The notes: generated by a model not told the origin, from the letters alone. Numbered from the stretch's first letter, positions 16,592-26,459 are shown. The stretch is DNA of 64,000 bases from Caulobacterales bacterium (GCA_019510435.1 JAEKKJ010000016.1:62001-126000); one strand, 5' to 3'. Numbers and translations are program-made.

Positions 16592-17845
16592 ATGAGCAGA
16601 CCCCTTCCCCTCGTCCTCTACGGCGCGGCCACCGGCCTGCTGGAGCCGCTCGCGCCGGCGGTGCTGCATCGGCGGGCCGCCCGCGGCAAGGAGAACCCCG
16701 TGCGCCTGGCCGAGCGGCTGGGCCGGCCGTCCGCGCCGCGGCCGGAGGGCCCGCTGGTCTGGCTGCACGGGGTCAGCGTCGGCGAGGCCACGTCGTTGCT
16801 GCCGCTGGTCTCGGCGCTGGCCACCGTGCGGCCCGACCTGGCGCTGCTGGTGACCTCGGGGACGATCACTGCGGCTGCGGTGCTGGCGGAGCGCCTGCCG
16901 ATGGGCGTGGCGCACCAGTTTGCGCCGGTGGATGCGCCCGCCGCGGTGCGGCGCTTCCTCGACCACTGGCGGCCGGACCTGGCGGTGTTCGTCGAGAGCG
17001 AGCTCTGGCCCAACCTGCTGCTGGGCGCCAAGGCGCGGGGGATGCGCCTGGCGCTCGTCTCCGCCCGCATGACCGAGGCCAGCGCTCGACGCTGGGCCCG
17101 CTGGCCCGCCTCGGCCCGCGCCCTGGTGCAGGCCTTCGACCTCGTCCTTCCGCAGGACGCGGCCACCGACACGCGGCTGCGCGATCTGGGCGCGGCGACC
17201 GGCCCGCAGCTGAACCTGAAGCGCGTGGGCGAGCCCCTGCCGGCCCAGGCGGGCGAGCTGGCCCGCCTGCGCGAGGCGGTCGGCGCACGGCGGGTGGTGC
17301 TGGCCGCCAGCACCCATCCCGGGGAGGAGGCGCTGGTGGCGGAGGCCTTCCGCACGGCCGCGCCCGATCCCGCCGAAGCCCTGCTGATTATCGCGCCCCG
17401 ACATCCCACCCGCGGCGCCGAGCTGGCGCGGGAGCTTGGCGCGACCCGCCGCGCCCTGGGACAGGGTCCGACCGGGCCAGTGCATGTGGCCGACACCCTG
17501 GGAGAGCTGGGCCTCTTCTTCCGCCTCGCCGACATCGTGGTGATGGGCGGCGGCTTCGAGCCCGGGATCGGCGGGCACAATCCGCTGGAGCCGGCCCGGA
17601 TCGGGCGGCCGATCCTGACCGGTCCGCACGCCTTCAACGCCGCCGACATCTACGCCGAGCTGTTCGCGCAGGCCTGCGCCATCGAGGCGGCCGACGCGGC
17701 GGCCCTGGCGCGCCACCTCCGCGGCCTCCTGGACTATCCGGCCATAGCGCGGCGGATGGGCGAGGCCGCGAGGGCCTATGCGCAGCGGCAGGGCGCGGCC
17801 CTGGATCAGGCCCTGGCCCTGCTGCAGCCGCTGCTGCCCGCGTGA
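16592..17845 (+). CDS. waaA: 3-deoxy-D-manno-octulosonic acid (Kdo) transferase
   Basis: 417 residues, normal length for WaaA/KdtA. It transfers Kdo from CMP-Kdo to lipid IVA at the inner membrane. Conserved blocks: an N-terminal hydrophobic segment, WLHGVSVGEA, FVESELWPNLL and late GGGFEPGIGGHNPLEPA, which is diagnostic of the family. An AGGAGG ribosome binding site sits 4 bases before ATG. The stop overlaps the lpxK start (GTGA). Confidence 0.96.
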   Translation: MSRPLPLVLYGAATGLLEPLAPAVLHRRAARGKENPVRLAERLGRPSAPRPEGPLVWLHGVSVGEATSLLPLVSALATVRPDLALLVTSGTITAAAVLAERLPMGVAHQFAPVDAPAAVRRFLDHWRPDLAVFVESELWPNLLLGAKARGMRLALVSARMTEASARRWARWPASARALVQAFDLVLPQDAATDTRLRDLGAATGPQLNLKRVGEPLPAQAGELARLREAVGARRVVLAASTHPGEEALVAEAFRTAAPDPAEALLIIAPRHPTRGAELARELGATRRALGQGPTGPVHVADTLGELGLFFRLADIVVMGGGFEPGIGGHNPLEPARIGRPILTGPHAFNAADIYAELFAQACAIEAADAAALARHLRGLLDYPAIARRMGEAARAYAQRQGAALDQALALLQPLLPA

Positions 17846-18828
17846 AGCTGTCGACGCCCCGCTGGTGGTATCGTCGCGAGGACCGCATCGCGCCCGTGAC
17901 GCGCGCGGTCCTGACCCCGCTCTCGTGGATCTGGGCCGCGGCCACGGCGCGGCGGCTGGCCCGCGGCGAGCCCTTCGATCCGGGCGCGCCCGTCATCTGC
18001 GTCGGCAACCTCACCCTGGGCGGGACCGGCAAGACCCCGGTGGTGCGCGAAATCGCCCGCCGGCTGGACGCCCAGGTGCTGTCGCGCGGCTATGGCGGCG
18101 CGCTGGCGGGGCCGGTGCGGGTCGATCCGGCGCGCCACACCGCGGCCGAGGTGGGCGACGAGCCGCTGATGCTGGCCCAGGACCTCACCGTCTGGGTGGC
18201 CCGCGACCGGGCCGCCGGGGCCAAGGTCGCCGCGGAGGCCGGCGCCCGCTTGATCGTCATGGACGACGGCCACCAGAACCCGTCGGTGCGCAAGGCCCTG
18301 TCGCTGGTGGTGGTCGACGGCGAGACCCGGGGCGATGAGTGGCCGTTCGGCGACGGGCGGGTGTTTCCCGCGGGGCCCATGCGCGAGCCCCTGGCCGTGG
18401 GCCTGACGCGCGCCGACGCCTCGGTGGTTCTCCTGCCCGCCGACCTGGCCGAGCCCGATCCGGCGCTGCTGGAGCTCCTGGCAGGCCGCCCGGTCCTGGT
18501 GGCGCGGCTGGCCGCGGCCGCGCCGCCGCCGGCTGGCCCGCAGGTGGGTTTCGCCGGCGTCGGCAAGCCGTGGAAGGTGGAGCGCGCCCTGCAGGCGGCC
18601 GGGTGCGAGCTGAAGGACTTCTGGCCCTTCCCGGACCATGCGCCCTACGACGAGGTCACCCTGAAGCGCCTCGCCGACCGCGCCGCGCAGTTCGGCGCGG
18701 GCCTGGTCACCACCGAGAAGGACTGGGCCCGGCTGCCGCCGGCCTGGAAACCGCGGGTGGCGGCCTGGCCGGTGCGGGCGATCTTCGAGGACGAAGCCGC
18801 CCTCGACGCCCTGCTGTCCCGCCTCTAG
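17842..18828 (+). CDS. lpxK: Tetraacyldisaccharide 4'-kinase
   Basis: 328 residues from a GTG at 17842. LpxK phosphorylates the 4' position of the lipid A disaccharide. The P-loop VGNLTLGGTGKTPVVREIA is present near residue 50-65, with LIVMDDGHQNPSVRK (the conserved DDG..N) and the C-terminal TTEKDWARLP block. It ends convergent with, and overlaps by four bases, the APH-like gene. Confidence 0.96.
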   Translation: MKLSTPRWWYRREDRIAPVTRAVLTPLSWIWAAATARRLARGEPFDPGAPVICVGNLTLGGTGKTPVVREIARRLDAQVLSRGYGGALAGPVRVDPARHTAAEVGDEPLMLAQDLTVWVARDRAAGAKVAAEAGARLIVMDDGHQNPSVRKALSLVVVDGETRGDEWPFGDGRVFPAGPMREPLAVGLTRADASVVLLPADLAEPDPALLELLAGRPVLVARLAAAAPPPAGPQVGFAGVGKPWKVERALQAAGCELKDFWPFPDHAPYDEVTLKRLADRAAQFGAGLVTTEKDWARLPPAWKPRVAAWPVRAIFEDEAALDALLSRL

Positions 18829-19898
18829 CTCGCGCCCGCCTTTTGGGCGAAGTGCCAGCTGGCCTCGGCCAGGCTCAGCACCCGGTCGGCCTGCTGGGCG
18901 GCGTGCGGGCTGTTGGCGGTGCCGTCGCGCACGCGCCCGACGATCCCCTGCAGGATGCCCGCCAGCCGGAAGGTGTTGTAGCTGTAGAACCAGTTGAGGT
19001 CGTGCAGGCCCGTCCGGCCGGTCAGGCTGCAGTAGTAGTCCACCGCCTCGTCCATGGTCGGGATGCCGTGGGCCTTGAGGTCCGGGATCTGCGAGATCCC
19101 GCCGTTGATCCAGTTCATCATCAGATAGGTGAAGTCGGCCAGCGGCTCGCCCAGGGTCGACAGCTCCCAGTCCAGCACGGCCGTCACCCGCGGCTCGGTG
19201 GGGTGGAAGATCATGTTGTCGAGGCGGTAGTCGCCGTGGACAACCGACGTCCGCTCCTGCTCGGGCACGGTCTTGGGCAGCCACTCGATCAGCCGCTCCA
19301 TCTCCGGGATGTGGACGGTCTCGGAGGCCTTGTACTGCTTGGTCCAGCGGCTGACCTGGCGGGCCATGTAGTTGCCCGGCTTGCCGAAGTCCTCCAGCCC
19401 GATCTTGACGTGGTCGGTGTTGTGCAGGTCGGCCAGCGTCTTGATCTTGGCCATGAAGATCGCATGGCGCTCGGCGGGCTCGTACTGCGGCAGCGACTGG
19501 TCCCAGAGGATCCGGCCCTCGACCATGTCCATGACGTAGAACCAGGTCCCGATGACGGCGTCGTCGGTGCACAGGCCATAGGTCTTGGCGACCGGGAAGC
19601 CCGTCGGGCCCAGGGCCGAGATCACCTTGTACTCGCGGTCCACCGCGTGGGCGGACGGCAGCAGGTTGCCCGGCGGCTTGCGGCGCAGCACGTACTTCTT
19701 GGCCGGGGTGACGAGTTGGTAGGTGGGGTTCGACTGGCCGCCCTTGAACTGGCGCACCTCCAGCGGGCCGCCGAAGCCCGCCACGTTGGCGACCATCCAA
19801 CGCTCCAGCGCCGCCTCGTCGAAGCGGTGGGATTCGGCCACGGCCTTGGTGCCGGTGTTGAGCTGCTCGCGCTCCTGCTCGGCTGTGAGCGTGGCCAT
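18825..19898 (-). CDS. Aminoglycoside phosphotransferase (APH) fold protein, ACAD10-like family
   Basis: 357 residues from ATG 19898, with AAGGGGAACA upstream as a ribosome binding site. Kinase-fold motifs: GGQSNPTYQL (glycine-rich), RRKPPGNLLPSAHAVDREY, catalytic VVHGDYRLDNMIFHP and VLDWELSTLGEPLADF (metal-binding). These match the APH-like family found with acyl-CoA dehydrogenases (ACAD10/11-type), which phosphorylate hydroxyacyl-CoA; antibiotic resistance is not implied. Convergent with lpxK and divergent from the SRPBCC gene. Confidence 0.87.
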   Translation of the reverse strand: MATLTAEQEREQLNTGTKAVAESHRFDEAALERWMVANVAGFGGPLEVRQFKGGQSNPTYQLVTPAKKYVLRRKPPGNLLPSAHAVDREYKVISALGPTGFPVAKTYGLCTDDAVIGTWFYVMDMVEGRILWDQSLPQYEPAERHAIFMAKIKTLADLHNTDHVKIGLEDFGKPGNYMARQVSRWTKQYKASETVHIPEMERLIEWLPKTVPEQERTSVVHGDYRLDNMIFHPTEPRVTAVLDWELSTLGEPLADFTYLMMNWINGGISQIPDLKAHGIPTMDEAVDYYCSLTGRTGLHDLNWFYSYNTFRLAGILQGIVGRVRDGTANSPHAAQQADRVLSLAEASWHFAQKAGAS

Positions 19899-20013
19899 GG
19901 TGTTCCCCTTGCTCCGTCGTACGCTTGTTTGAACTCTTTTACCGAGGCGTCCCCAACGGGAGCAATAGCCGCCTGCGCTTGACGGGCGGCCGGCGGGGCT
20001 CCACACGGCGCGG

Positions 20014-20445
20014 ATGGTCGAGGATGTCCAGTCGATCATCGAGATCGCCGCCCCGCGTGAGCGCGTCTGGCAGGCCCTCACCGACCCGGCCCAGGTGGTC
20101 CAGTGGATGGGCTGCCTGCGCTTCCGTCCGGTTGCGGGCCATGTGTTCTACCTGCAGCCCGACCGCGCGCGCCGCCTGGCGGACGACGTGACCGACGCCA
20201 TCGCCTGCCGCATCGAGGTGCTGGACGCCCCGCGCCGGCTCTCGTTCAGCTGGGGCTTCCCGGACGTGCCCGACACCTGGGTGGACATCCGCCTGCGCCG
20301 CATCCCCGGCGGCACGCATGTGCGGCTGGTGCACTCGGGCTGGGATCAGTTCGAGGCGCGCGAGACCGAGGACATGCGCGGCGGGCTGGGCCAGGCCTGG
20401 CATTCCGTGGCCCTGCCGGCGCTGCGGCGGGTCGCGGAGAGCTAG
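20014..20445 (+). CDS. SRPBCC family protein (AHSA1/ATPase activator-like)
   Basis: 143 residues. The pattern IEIAAPRERVWQALTDPAQVVQWMG near the N-terminus, a central beta-rich part (RLSFSWGFPDVPDTWVDIRLR) and HSGWDQFEARE...GLGQAWHSVALPALRR match the SRPBCC START-like fold proteins. These bind small hydrophobic ligands or act as accessory factors; role unknown here. Its TAG stop runs straight into the palindromic repeat. Confidence 0.82.
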   Translation: MVEDVQSIIEIAAPRERVWQALTDPAQVVQWMGCLRFRPVAGHVFYLQPDRARRLADDVTDAIACRIEVLDAPRRLSFSWGFPDVPDTWVDIRLRRIPGGTHVRLVHSGWDQFEARETEDMRGGLGQAWHSVALPALRRVAES

Positions 20446-20491
20446 AGCACGATGACTTTTGTCGGAATCGACAAGAGTCTGAATCGTGCTC
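20445..20491. repeat. Palindromic repeat element 1 in convergent gap
   Basis: Hairpin with outer arms GAGCACGAT (20445-20453) and ATCGTGCTC (20483-20491), and inner arms GACTTTTGTCG / CGACAAGAGTC (one mismatch) around a GAAT loop. It starts at the last base of the SRPBCC stop codon. Contains three GANTC sites (20465-20469, 20475-20479, 20481-20485), the CcrM methylation motif of Caulobacterales. It may also act as a bidirectional terminator between convergent genes. Confidence 0.85.
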
Positions 20492-20507
20492 GTCGACTTA
20501 GAGTGGC

Positions 20508-20554
20508 GAGCCTGTTCCTCCCGTTTTGATGTTCCATCAAAACGGGACAGGCTC
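20508..20554. repeat. Palindromic repeat element 2, likely bidirectional terminator
   Basis: Hairpin with outer arms GAGCCTGT (20508-20515) and ACAGGCTC (20547-20554) and a perfect 12-base inner stem CCCGTTTTGATG / CATCAAAACGGG around a TTC loop. Its last base is also the first position of the purD stop (minus strand). With element 1 it fills the whole gap between the two convergent genes, separated only by 16 bases (20492-20507). Confidence 0.85.
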
Positions 20555-21822
20555 TAGCCCAGGGCGCGCCAGCCGATGTCGGTGCGGCAGAAGCCGTCGG
20601 GGAAGTCGATCTTGGCCGTCGCCGCATAGGCCCGGTCGCGGGCCTCGCGCAGGGTGGCGCCCCGGGCGCAGACGTTGAGCACCCGCCCGCCGGCCGCCCG
20701 AAGGGTCCCGTCGGCGTTGCGGCGTGTGCCGGCGTGCAGCACCACCACGTCGGGACCGAAATCGGCGTCCGCGCCGCGGATCTCGCCCCCGGCCGCGGGC
20801 GCCTCCGGATAGCCCTTGGCGGCCAGCACCACGCAGACGGCATGCTCGTCGCGCCAGACCGGCGGCGGCATCTCACCCAACCGCCCGTGGGCGCAGGCCT
20901 CGAGGTAGGGCACGAGGTCGCTCTCCAGGCGCAGCATCAGCACCTGGCATTCCGGGTCGCCGAAGCGGACGTTGAACTCCACCAGCTTGGGCCCCTCGCG
21001 GGTGGCCATCAGCTCCACGAACAGCACGCCGCGATAGGGCGCGCCGTCGGCGGCGATGCCGGCGAAGGCCGGCTCGGCGAGGCGCTCGCGCACCTGCCCC
21101 ACCAGCTGCGGCGTGAACACCGGGGCGGGCGAATAGGTGCCCATGCCGCCGGTGTTGGGGCCCTGCTCGCCGTCGAAGGCGCGCTTGTGGTCCTGCGCCC
21201 AGCCGAAGAGCATCGAGTCGCGGCCGTCGCAGAGGGCGAACAGCGAGCCGATCTCGCCCTCCAGGAATTCCTCGATCACCACCCGCGCCCCGGCCGCCCC
21301 GAAGCGGCCGCCGAAGGCGTCGTCGATGGCGGCCTCGGCCTCCGCCCGTTCGGTGGCGATCACCACGCCCTTGCCCGCCGCCAGCCCGTCGGCCTTGACC
21401 ACATAGGGCGGCGTGAAGCGGTCCAGCGCCGCCTTGGCCGCCGCGGCCGTCTCGCAGGTCTCGTAGGCCGAGGTCGGCAGGCCGTAGCGGTCGGCGAAGG
21501 CCTTGGTGAAGGCCTTGGAACTCTCCAGCTGGCCGGCCTGGGCCGTGGGCCCGAAGCACGGAACGCCGTCGGCGGCGAGGGCGTCCGCCAGGCCCGCCGC
21601 CACGGCCGATTCCGGTCCGATCACCACCAGGTCGGCGGCGATCTCGTGGGCCAGGGCCACCAGGCCGGCCACGTCGGTCGCGGCGACGTCGCGCAGTTCG
21701 GCCTGGCGCGCCATGCCGGGGTTGCCCGGCGCGGCCACCAGCCGCCGCACCTTCGGCGAGGCCGCGATCTTCCAGGCCAGGGCGTGTTCGCGCCCGCCCG
21801 AGCCCACCAGCAGGATGTTCAT
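20554..21822 (-). CDS. purD: Phosphoribosylamine-glycine ligase
   Basis: 422 residues, normal for PurD, which makes GAR in de novo purine synthesis. It starts MNILLVGSGGREHALAWK at ATG 21822; extending upstream adds a non-conserved leader. ATP-grasp blocks: KADGLAAGKGVVIA, EEFLEGEIGSLFALCDG, NTGGMGTYSPAPVFTP and VEFNVRFGDPECQVLM. Monocistronic; ends in palindromic element 2. The other purine genes are not in the window. Confidence 0.97.
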   Translation of the reverse strand: MNILLVGSGGREHALAWKIAASPKVRRLVAAPGNPGMARQAELRDVAATDVAGLVALAHEIAADLVVIGPESAVAAGLADALAADGVPCFGPTAQAGQLESSKAFTKAFADRYGLPTSAYETCETAAAAKAALDRFTPPYVVKADGLAAGKGVVIATERAEAEAAIDDAFGGRFGAAGARVVIEEFLEGEIGSLFALCDGRDSMLFGWAQDHKRAFDGEQGPNTGGMGTYSPAPVFTPQLVGQVRERLAEPAFAGIAADGAPYRGVLFVELMATREGPKLVEFNVRFGDPECQVLMLRLESDLVPYLEACAHGRLGEMPPPVWRDEHAVCVVLAAKGYPEAPAAGGEIRGADADFGPDVVVLHAGTRRNADGTLRAAGGRVLNVCARGATLREARDRAYAATAKIDFPDGFCRTDIGWRALG

Positions 21823-21883
21823 GGGCGCCGCTTTGGCGCGGGGCCCCCATGGGGTCAAGCCCGGCCGGCGTCTGTGCCGGCGC

Positions 21884-23311
<1,428 letters not shown>

Positions 23312-23469
23312 CTCGTCGCGTCGCCGCACCGTCACCGTCCTGCCTCGCTCAGGCGGATCATAGGGCCGCACAACAGGGCTTCACGCCAATGCGCAGAACG
23401 CATCAGGCGGCCTGCCGTAGCCGTTTCAGAGGACGGCGGGAATGCGCCGCGGTCAAGGCGGCGCCGCAG

Positions 23470-23497
23470 GTCCCGGCCGGCGCAGGCCGACCGGGAC
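23470..23497 (-). terminator. Hairpin, probable terminator of the aldehyde dehydrogenase gene
   Basis: GTCCCGG (23470-23476) pairs with CCGGGAC (23491-23497), with additional CGGC/GCCG pairing inside. It follows the aldehyde dehydrogenase stop by 14 bases on the minus strand. A T-run is not pronounced, as is usual in GC-rich genomes. Confidence 0.6.
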
Positions 23498-23511
23498 GCC
23501 GGATCGCAGGC

Positions 23512-24951
23512 CTACTCGGCGGCCTGCTTGGGCGCGTAGCCGAGGATGGCCTTGGTCTCCAGGAACTCGTGGAAGGCGTAGTCGCCCCACTCGCGCCCGT
23601 TGCCGCTCATCTTGTAGCCGCCGAACGGGGCGGTCATGTCGCCGCCGCCGCCGTTGATCGACACCTGGCCGGCGCGCAGCTGCTTGGCCACCGCGCGGGC
23701 CTTCTCGATGTCGGCGGCCTGGACGTAGGCGGCCAGGCCGTACTCGGTGTCGTTGCCGACCTGGATGGCCTCGTCGAGGCTCTCGTAGCCCAGGATCGAC
23801 AGCACCGGCCCGAAGATCTCCTCGCGGGCGATGGTCATGTCGTTCTTCACATTGGCGAAGACCGTGGGCTTCACATAGTAGCCCTTGTCCAGCCCTTCCG
23901 GCCGGCCCACACCGCCGATGACCAGGGTCGCGCCCTCGTCGATCCCGGCCTGGATCAGCTTCTGGATCTTGTCGAACTGGGTCTTGTTGACCACCGGGCC
24001 CAGCTGGCTGTTGCCGTTGGGATCGCCGACGGTGACACCGGCCGCCGTCTCGCGGGCGACGGTGATCGCCTCGTCCATCCGCTTGTGCGGGACAAGCATC
24101 CGGGTGGGGGCGTTACAGGACTGGCCCGAGTTGGTCATCATGGTGGCCACGCCGCGGGCCACGCCCTTCGCAAAGGCGTCGTCGTCCAGCACGATGTTGG
24201 GGCTCTTGCCGCCCAGCTCCTGGGCCACGCGCTTGACGGTCGGGGCGGCGGCCTTGGCCACCTCGATGCCGGCGCGGGTCGAGCCGGTGAACGAGACCAT
24301 GTCGATCTCGGGGTGGCTGGAGATCGCCGCGCCCACGCCCGGCCCATCGCCGTGCACCAGGTTGAAGACGCCGGCCGGCACGCCTGCGGCATGCATGATC
24401 TCGGCGAAGATCTGGCCCGAGAAGGGCGCCACTTCCGACGGCTTCAGCACCATGGTGCAGCCGGTGGCGATGGCCGGGGCGACCTTGCAGACGATCTGGT
24501 TCAGCGGCCAGTTCCAGGGGGTGATGAACCCGCAGACGCCGATCGGCTCCTTGACGATCATGGTCGCGCCACGGTCGTCCTCGAACTTGAAGGTCTTCAG
24601 GATCTCGGCGGCGGTGGCCAGGTGGGCCATGCCGATCGGAACCTGCGCGCGCTGCGCCAGGCTGGCGGGCGCGCCCATCTCCTCGGTGACCGCGGTGGCC
24701 AGGTCGCCGAAGCGCTTCTGGTATTCGGCGAGGATGCGGCCCAGCACCTCCAGGCGCTCTTCGCGGCTGGTCTGGCTCCAGGAGGCGAACGCCTTGCGCG
24801 CCGCCTTGGCCGCCTTGTCCACGTCGGCGGCCGAGCCGATCGAGATCTTGCCGCAGACCTCCTCGGTGGCCGGGTTCTCGACGTCCAGCGTCTTCGGCGT
24901 GACCGGATCCACCCAGGCCCCGTCGATGTAGAACTTCAGGTACTCGCGCAT
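23512..24951 (-). CDS. NAD(P)-dependent aldehyde dehydrogenase
   Basis: 479 residues from ATG 24951 (MREYLKFYIDGAWVDPV). Family landmarks: PWNWPLNQIVCKVAPAIATGC, FTGSTRAG (cofactor-binding), ELGGKSPNIVLDD with the general base Glu, and GQSCNAPTRMLV with the catalytic Cys. These oxidise aldehydes to acids. The GQSCNAPTR form occurs in broad-substrate aldehyde dehydrogenases; substrate cannot be read from sequence. Confidence 0.93.
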   Translation of the reverse strand: MREYLKFYIDGAWVDPVTPKTLDVENPATEEVCGKISIGSAADVDKAAKAARKAFASWSQTSREERLEVLGRILAEYQKRFGDLATAVTEEMGAPASLAQRAQVPIGMAHLATAAEILKTFKFEDDRGATMIVKEPIGVCGFITPWNWPLNQIVCKVAPAIATGCTMVLKPSEVAPFSGQIFAEIMHAAGVPAGVFNLVHGDGPGVGAAISSHPEIDMVSFTGSTRAGIEVAKAAAPTVKRVAQELGGKSPNIVLDDDAFAKGVARGVATMMTNSGQSCNAPTRMLVPHKRMDEAITVARETAAGVTVGDPNGNSQLGPVVNKTQFDKIQKLIQAGIDEGATLVIGGVGRPEGLDKGYYVKPTVFANVKNDMTIAREEIFGPVLSILGYESLDEAIQVGNDTEYGLAAYVQAADIEKARAVAKQLRAGQVSINGGGGDMTAPFGGYKMSGNGREWGDYAFHEFLETKAILGYAPKQAAE

Positions 24952-25162
24952 GGTGTTCTCCTGGCGACCGTTGTTGCGGCAGTAGGGCTTGAGCGCCCCA
25001 CCCTTCAAACGCTCATTTTAGTGATCGGCGTTAACTGGGGAAGCCCCCGCGCCGCGTAACCCACCCGGAACTTGCGCCGAAAGCGTGGCCGGGGTGCGAC
25101 GGCGGCTTGCTCGCGGCCGGTCGCGTCGCTAAAGCCCGGTGCAGCAAAGTTCCGGAGGCCTC

Positions 25163-25243
25163 ATGGCTGGCATCGGTGTGATCATCGTGTTCCTCGTCGT
25201 CATGGCGGCGCTGAACCGCTTCGAGTTCGGCCGCTTCGACTAA
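25163..25243 (+). CDS. 26-residue single-pass membrane peptide (small protein gene)
   Basis: A complete ATG...TAA frame: MAGIGVIIVFLVVMAALNRF followed by EFGRFD. A GGAGG ribosome binding site (25154-25158) lies 4 bases before the ATG, a near-ideal arrangement. The first 17 residues form a hydrophobic helix and the tail is charged (N, R, E, R, D), so it probably sits in the inner membrane with the tail in the cytosol. It lies 13 bases before the folM-like gene, so it is probably co-transcribed with it. Too short for standard gene finding; function unknown. Confidence 0.6.
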   Translation: MAGIGVIIVFLVVMAALNRFEFGRFD

Positions 25244-25255
25244 GGGGCCGGGCCC

Positions 25256-25984
25256 ATGGCCGGCCGCGGCGCAGCACTGGTGACGGGCGGCGCGCGCCGG
25301 ATCGGCCGGGTGCTGGCGGCCTGCGCGGCCGAGGCCGGGTTCGACGTCGCCATCCACGTCCGCAGCGAAGGCGACGAGGCCGAGGCCGCCGCCAGCGAGG
25401 TGCGCAGCCACGGCCGCAAGGCCACCATCCTGGCCTGCGACCTGCGCAAGGAGAGCGCCACCGTGGCCCTGGTGGGCCAGGCGGAGGCCGAGCTCGGGCC
25501 GGTGACCCTCCTGGTCAACTGCGCCTCGGTGTTCGAGCAGGACCGGTTCAGCGACATGAACCGCGCGTCTTGGGACCTGCACTTCGAGACCAACCTGCGC
25601 GCGCCCCTGGTGCTGGCCCAGGCCTTCGCCCGGCGGCTGCCGGCCGACCGCGACGGGCAGATCGTCAACATCCTGGACCAGCGGGTGCTGCGGCCGGCGC
25701 CGGAGTTCTTCTCCTACTCCCTGTCGAAATCGGCGCTGTGGAGCGCGACGGTGATGCTGGCCCAGGCCTTGGCGCCGCGGATCCGGGTCAACGGCATCGG
25801 GCCGGGCCCGACCCTGGCCTCCATCCACCAGGACGCGGCCGCCTTCGAGGCCGAGGCGCGCTCGACCCTGCTGCAGCGGCCGGTGGAGGCCGCCGACGTC
25901 GGCGCCGCCCTGCGCTACCTGATCGACGCCCGTTCGGTCACCGGCCAGATGATCGCCGTGGATTCCGGGCAGCACCTGTCATGA
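25256..25984 (+). CDS. SDR oxidoreductase, pteridine reductase/FolM-like
   Basis: 242 residues. The nucleotide-binding motif is TGGARRIG rather than the usual TGG..GIG, as in pteridine reductases (TGXXXRXG). The catalytic set reads Asp (NILDQ), Tyr and Lys (YSLSK) with a D-to-Y spacing of 13, matching the Asp-Tyr-Lys triad of PTR1/FolM, not the Ser-Tyr-Lys of ordinary SDRs. FolM reduces dihydromonapterin or dihydrobiopterin. Its stop overlaps the folB start by four bases, so pteridine or folate metabolism is well supported by context. Confidence 0.83.
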   Translation: MAGRGAALVTGGARRIGRVLAACAAEAGFDVAIHVRSEGDEAEAAASEVRSHGRKATILACDLRKESATVALVGQAEAELGPVTLLVNCASVFEQDRFSDMNRASWDLHFETNLRAPLVLAQAFARRLPADRDGQIVNILDQRVLRPAPEFFSYSLSKSALWSATVMLAQALAPRIRVNGIGPGPTLASIHQDAAAFEAEARSTLLQRPVEAADVGAALRYLIDARSVTGQMIAVDSGQHLS

Positions 25985-26349
25985 GCGCCTCGCAGGTTCT
26001 GGCGTCCAAGGTCTTCGTCACCGGGGTGAAGGTGCAGGCCGAGATCGGCGTCTACCGCCACGAGATCGGGCGCGTGCAGCCGCTGATCGTGGACGTGGAG
26101 CTGGACGTGCCCACCGGCGCCTCCGACCGCCTGGCCGACACCCTGAACTACGAGACGATCCTCGCGGCCGCCCAGACGGTGGCGGCCGAGGGCCACATCG
26201 CCCTGGTGGAGACCTTCGCCCACCGGGTGGCCGAGCGGTGCCTCGCCGATCCGCGGGTCAGCCGCGCCCGGGTGCGGGTGGAAAAGCCGCTGGCCCTGGC
26301 GCCCGACGCGGTGGCCGCCGGGGTGGAGGTCACACTCGGCCGCCTTTGA
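25981..26349 (+). CDS. folB: Dihydroneopterin aldolase
   Basis: 122 residues, standard FolB length. FolB converts dihydroneopterin to 6-hydroxymethyl-dihydropterin in folate synthesis. It has IGVYRHEIGRVQPLIVDVEL (substrate-binding Glu), LNYETI, VETFAHRVAERCL and the C-terminal RVRVEKPLAL with the catalytic Lys. ATG at 25981 overlaps the upstream stop. Forms an operon with the folM-like gene. Confidence 0.93.
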   Translation: MSASQVLASKVFVTGVKVQAEIGVYRHEIGRVQPLIVDVELDVPTGASDRLADTLNYETILAAAQTVAAEGHIALVETFAHRVAERCLADPRVSRARVRVEKPLALAPDAVAAGVEVTLGRL

Positions 26350-26370
26350 CTCCTGCGCCGTGACCAATTT

Positions 26371-26383
26371 GTAACGCGGTTAC
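26371..26383. promoter_or_regulatory. Perfect palindrome GTAACGCGGTTAC, possible operator
   Basis: Arms GTAAC and GTTAC around a GCG centre lie 22 bases after the folB stop and 77 bases before the DUF4870-like gene. The 110-base gap has no hairpin otherwise, so this is a plausible regulator site for that gene; no known factor is claimed. Confidence 0.35.
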
Positions 26384-26459
26384 GTCTTTGCAGGCCGCGG
26401 GCGGGGGTCCATCTGATGGTGCGAGCATCCCCTTTCACGCGGGATGGAGGGCCCGACCG

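Noticed and set aside
18825..19898. Antibiotic resistance by aminoglycoside phosphotransferase
   Set aside because: The sequence matches the chromosomal APH-fold family linked with acyl-CoA metabolism, not resistance kinases.
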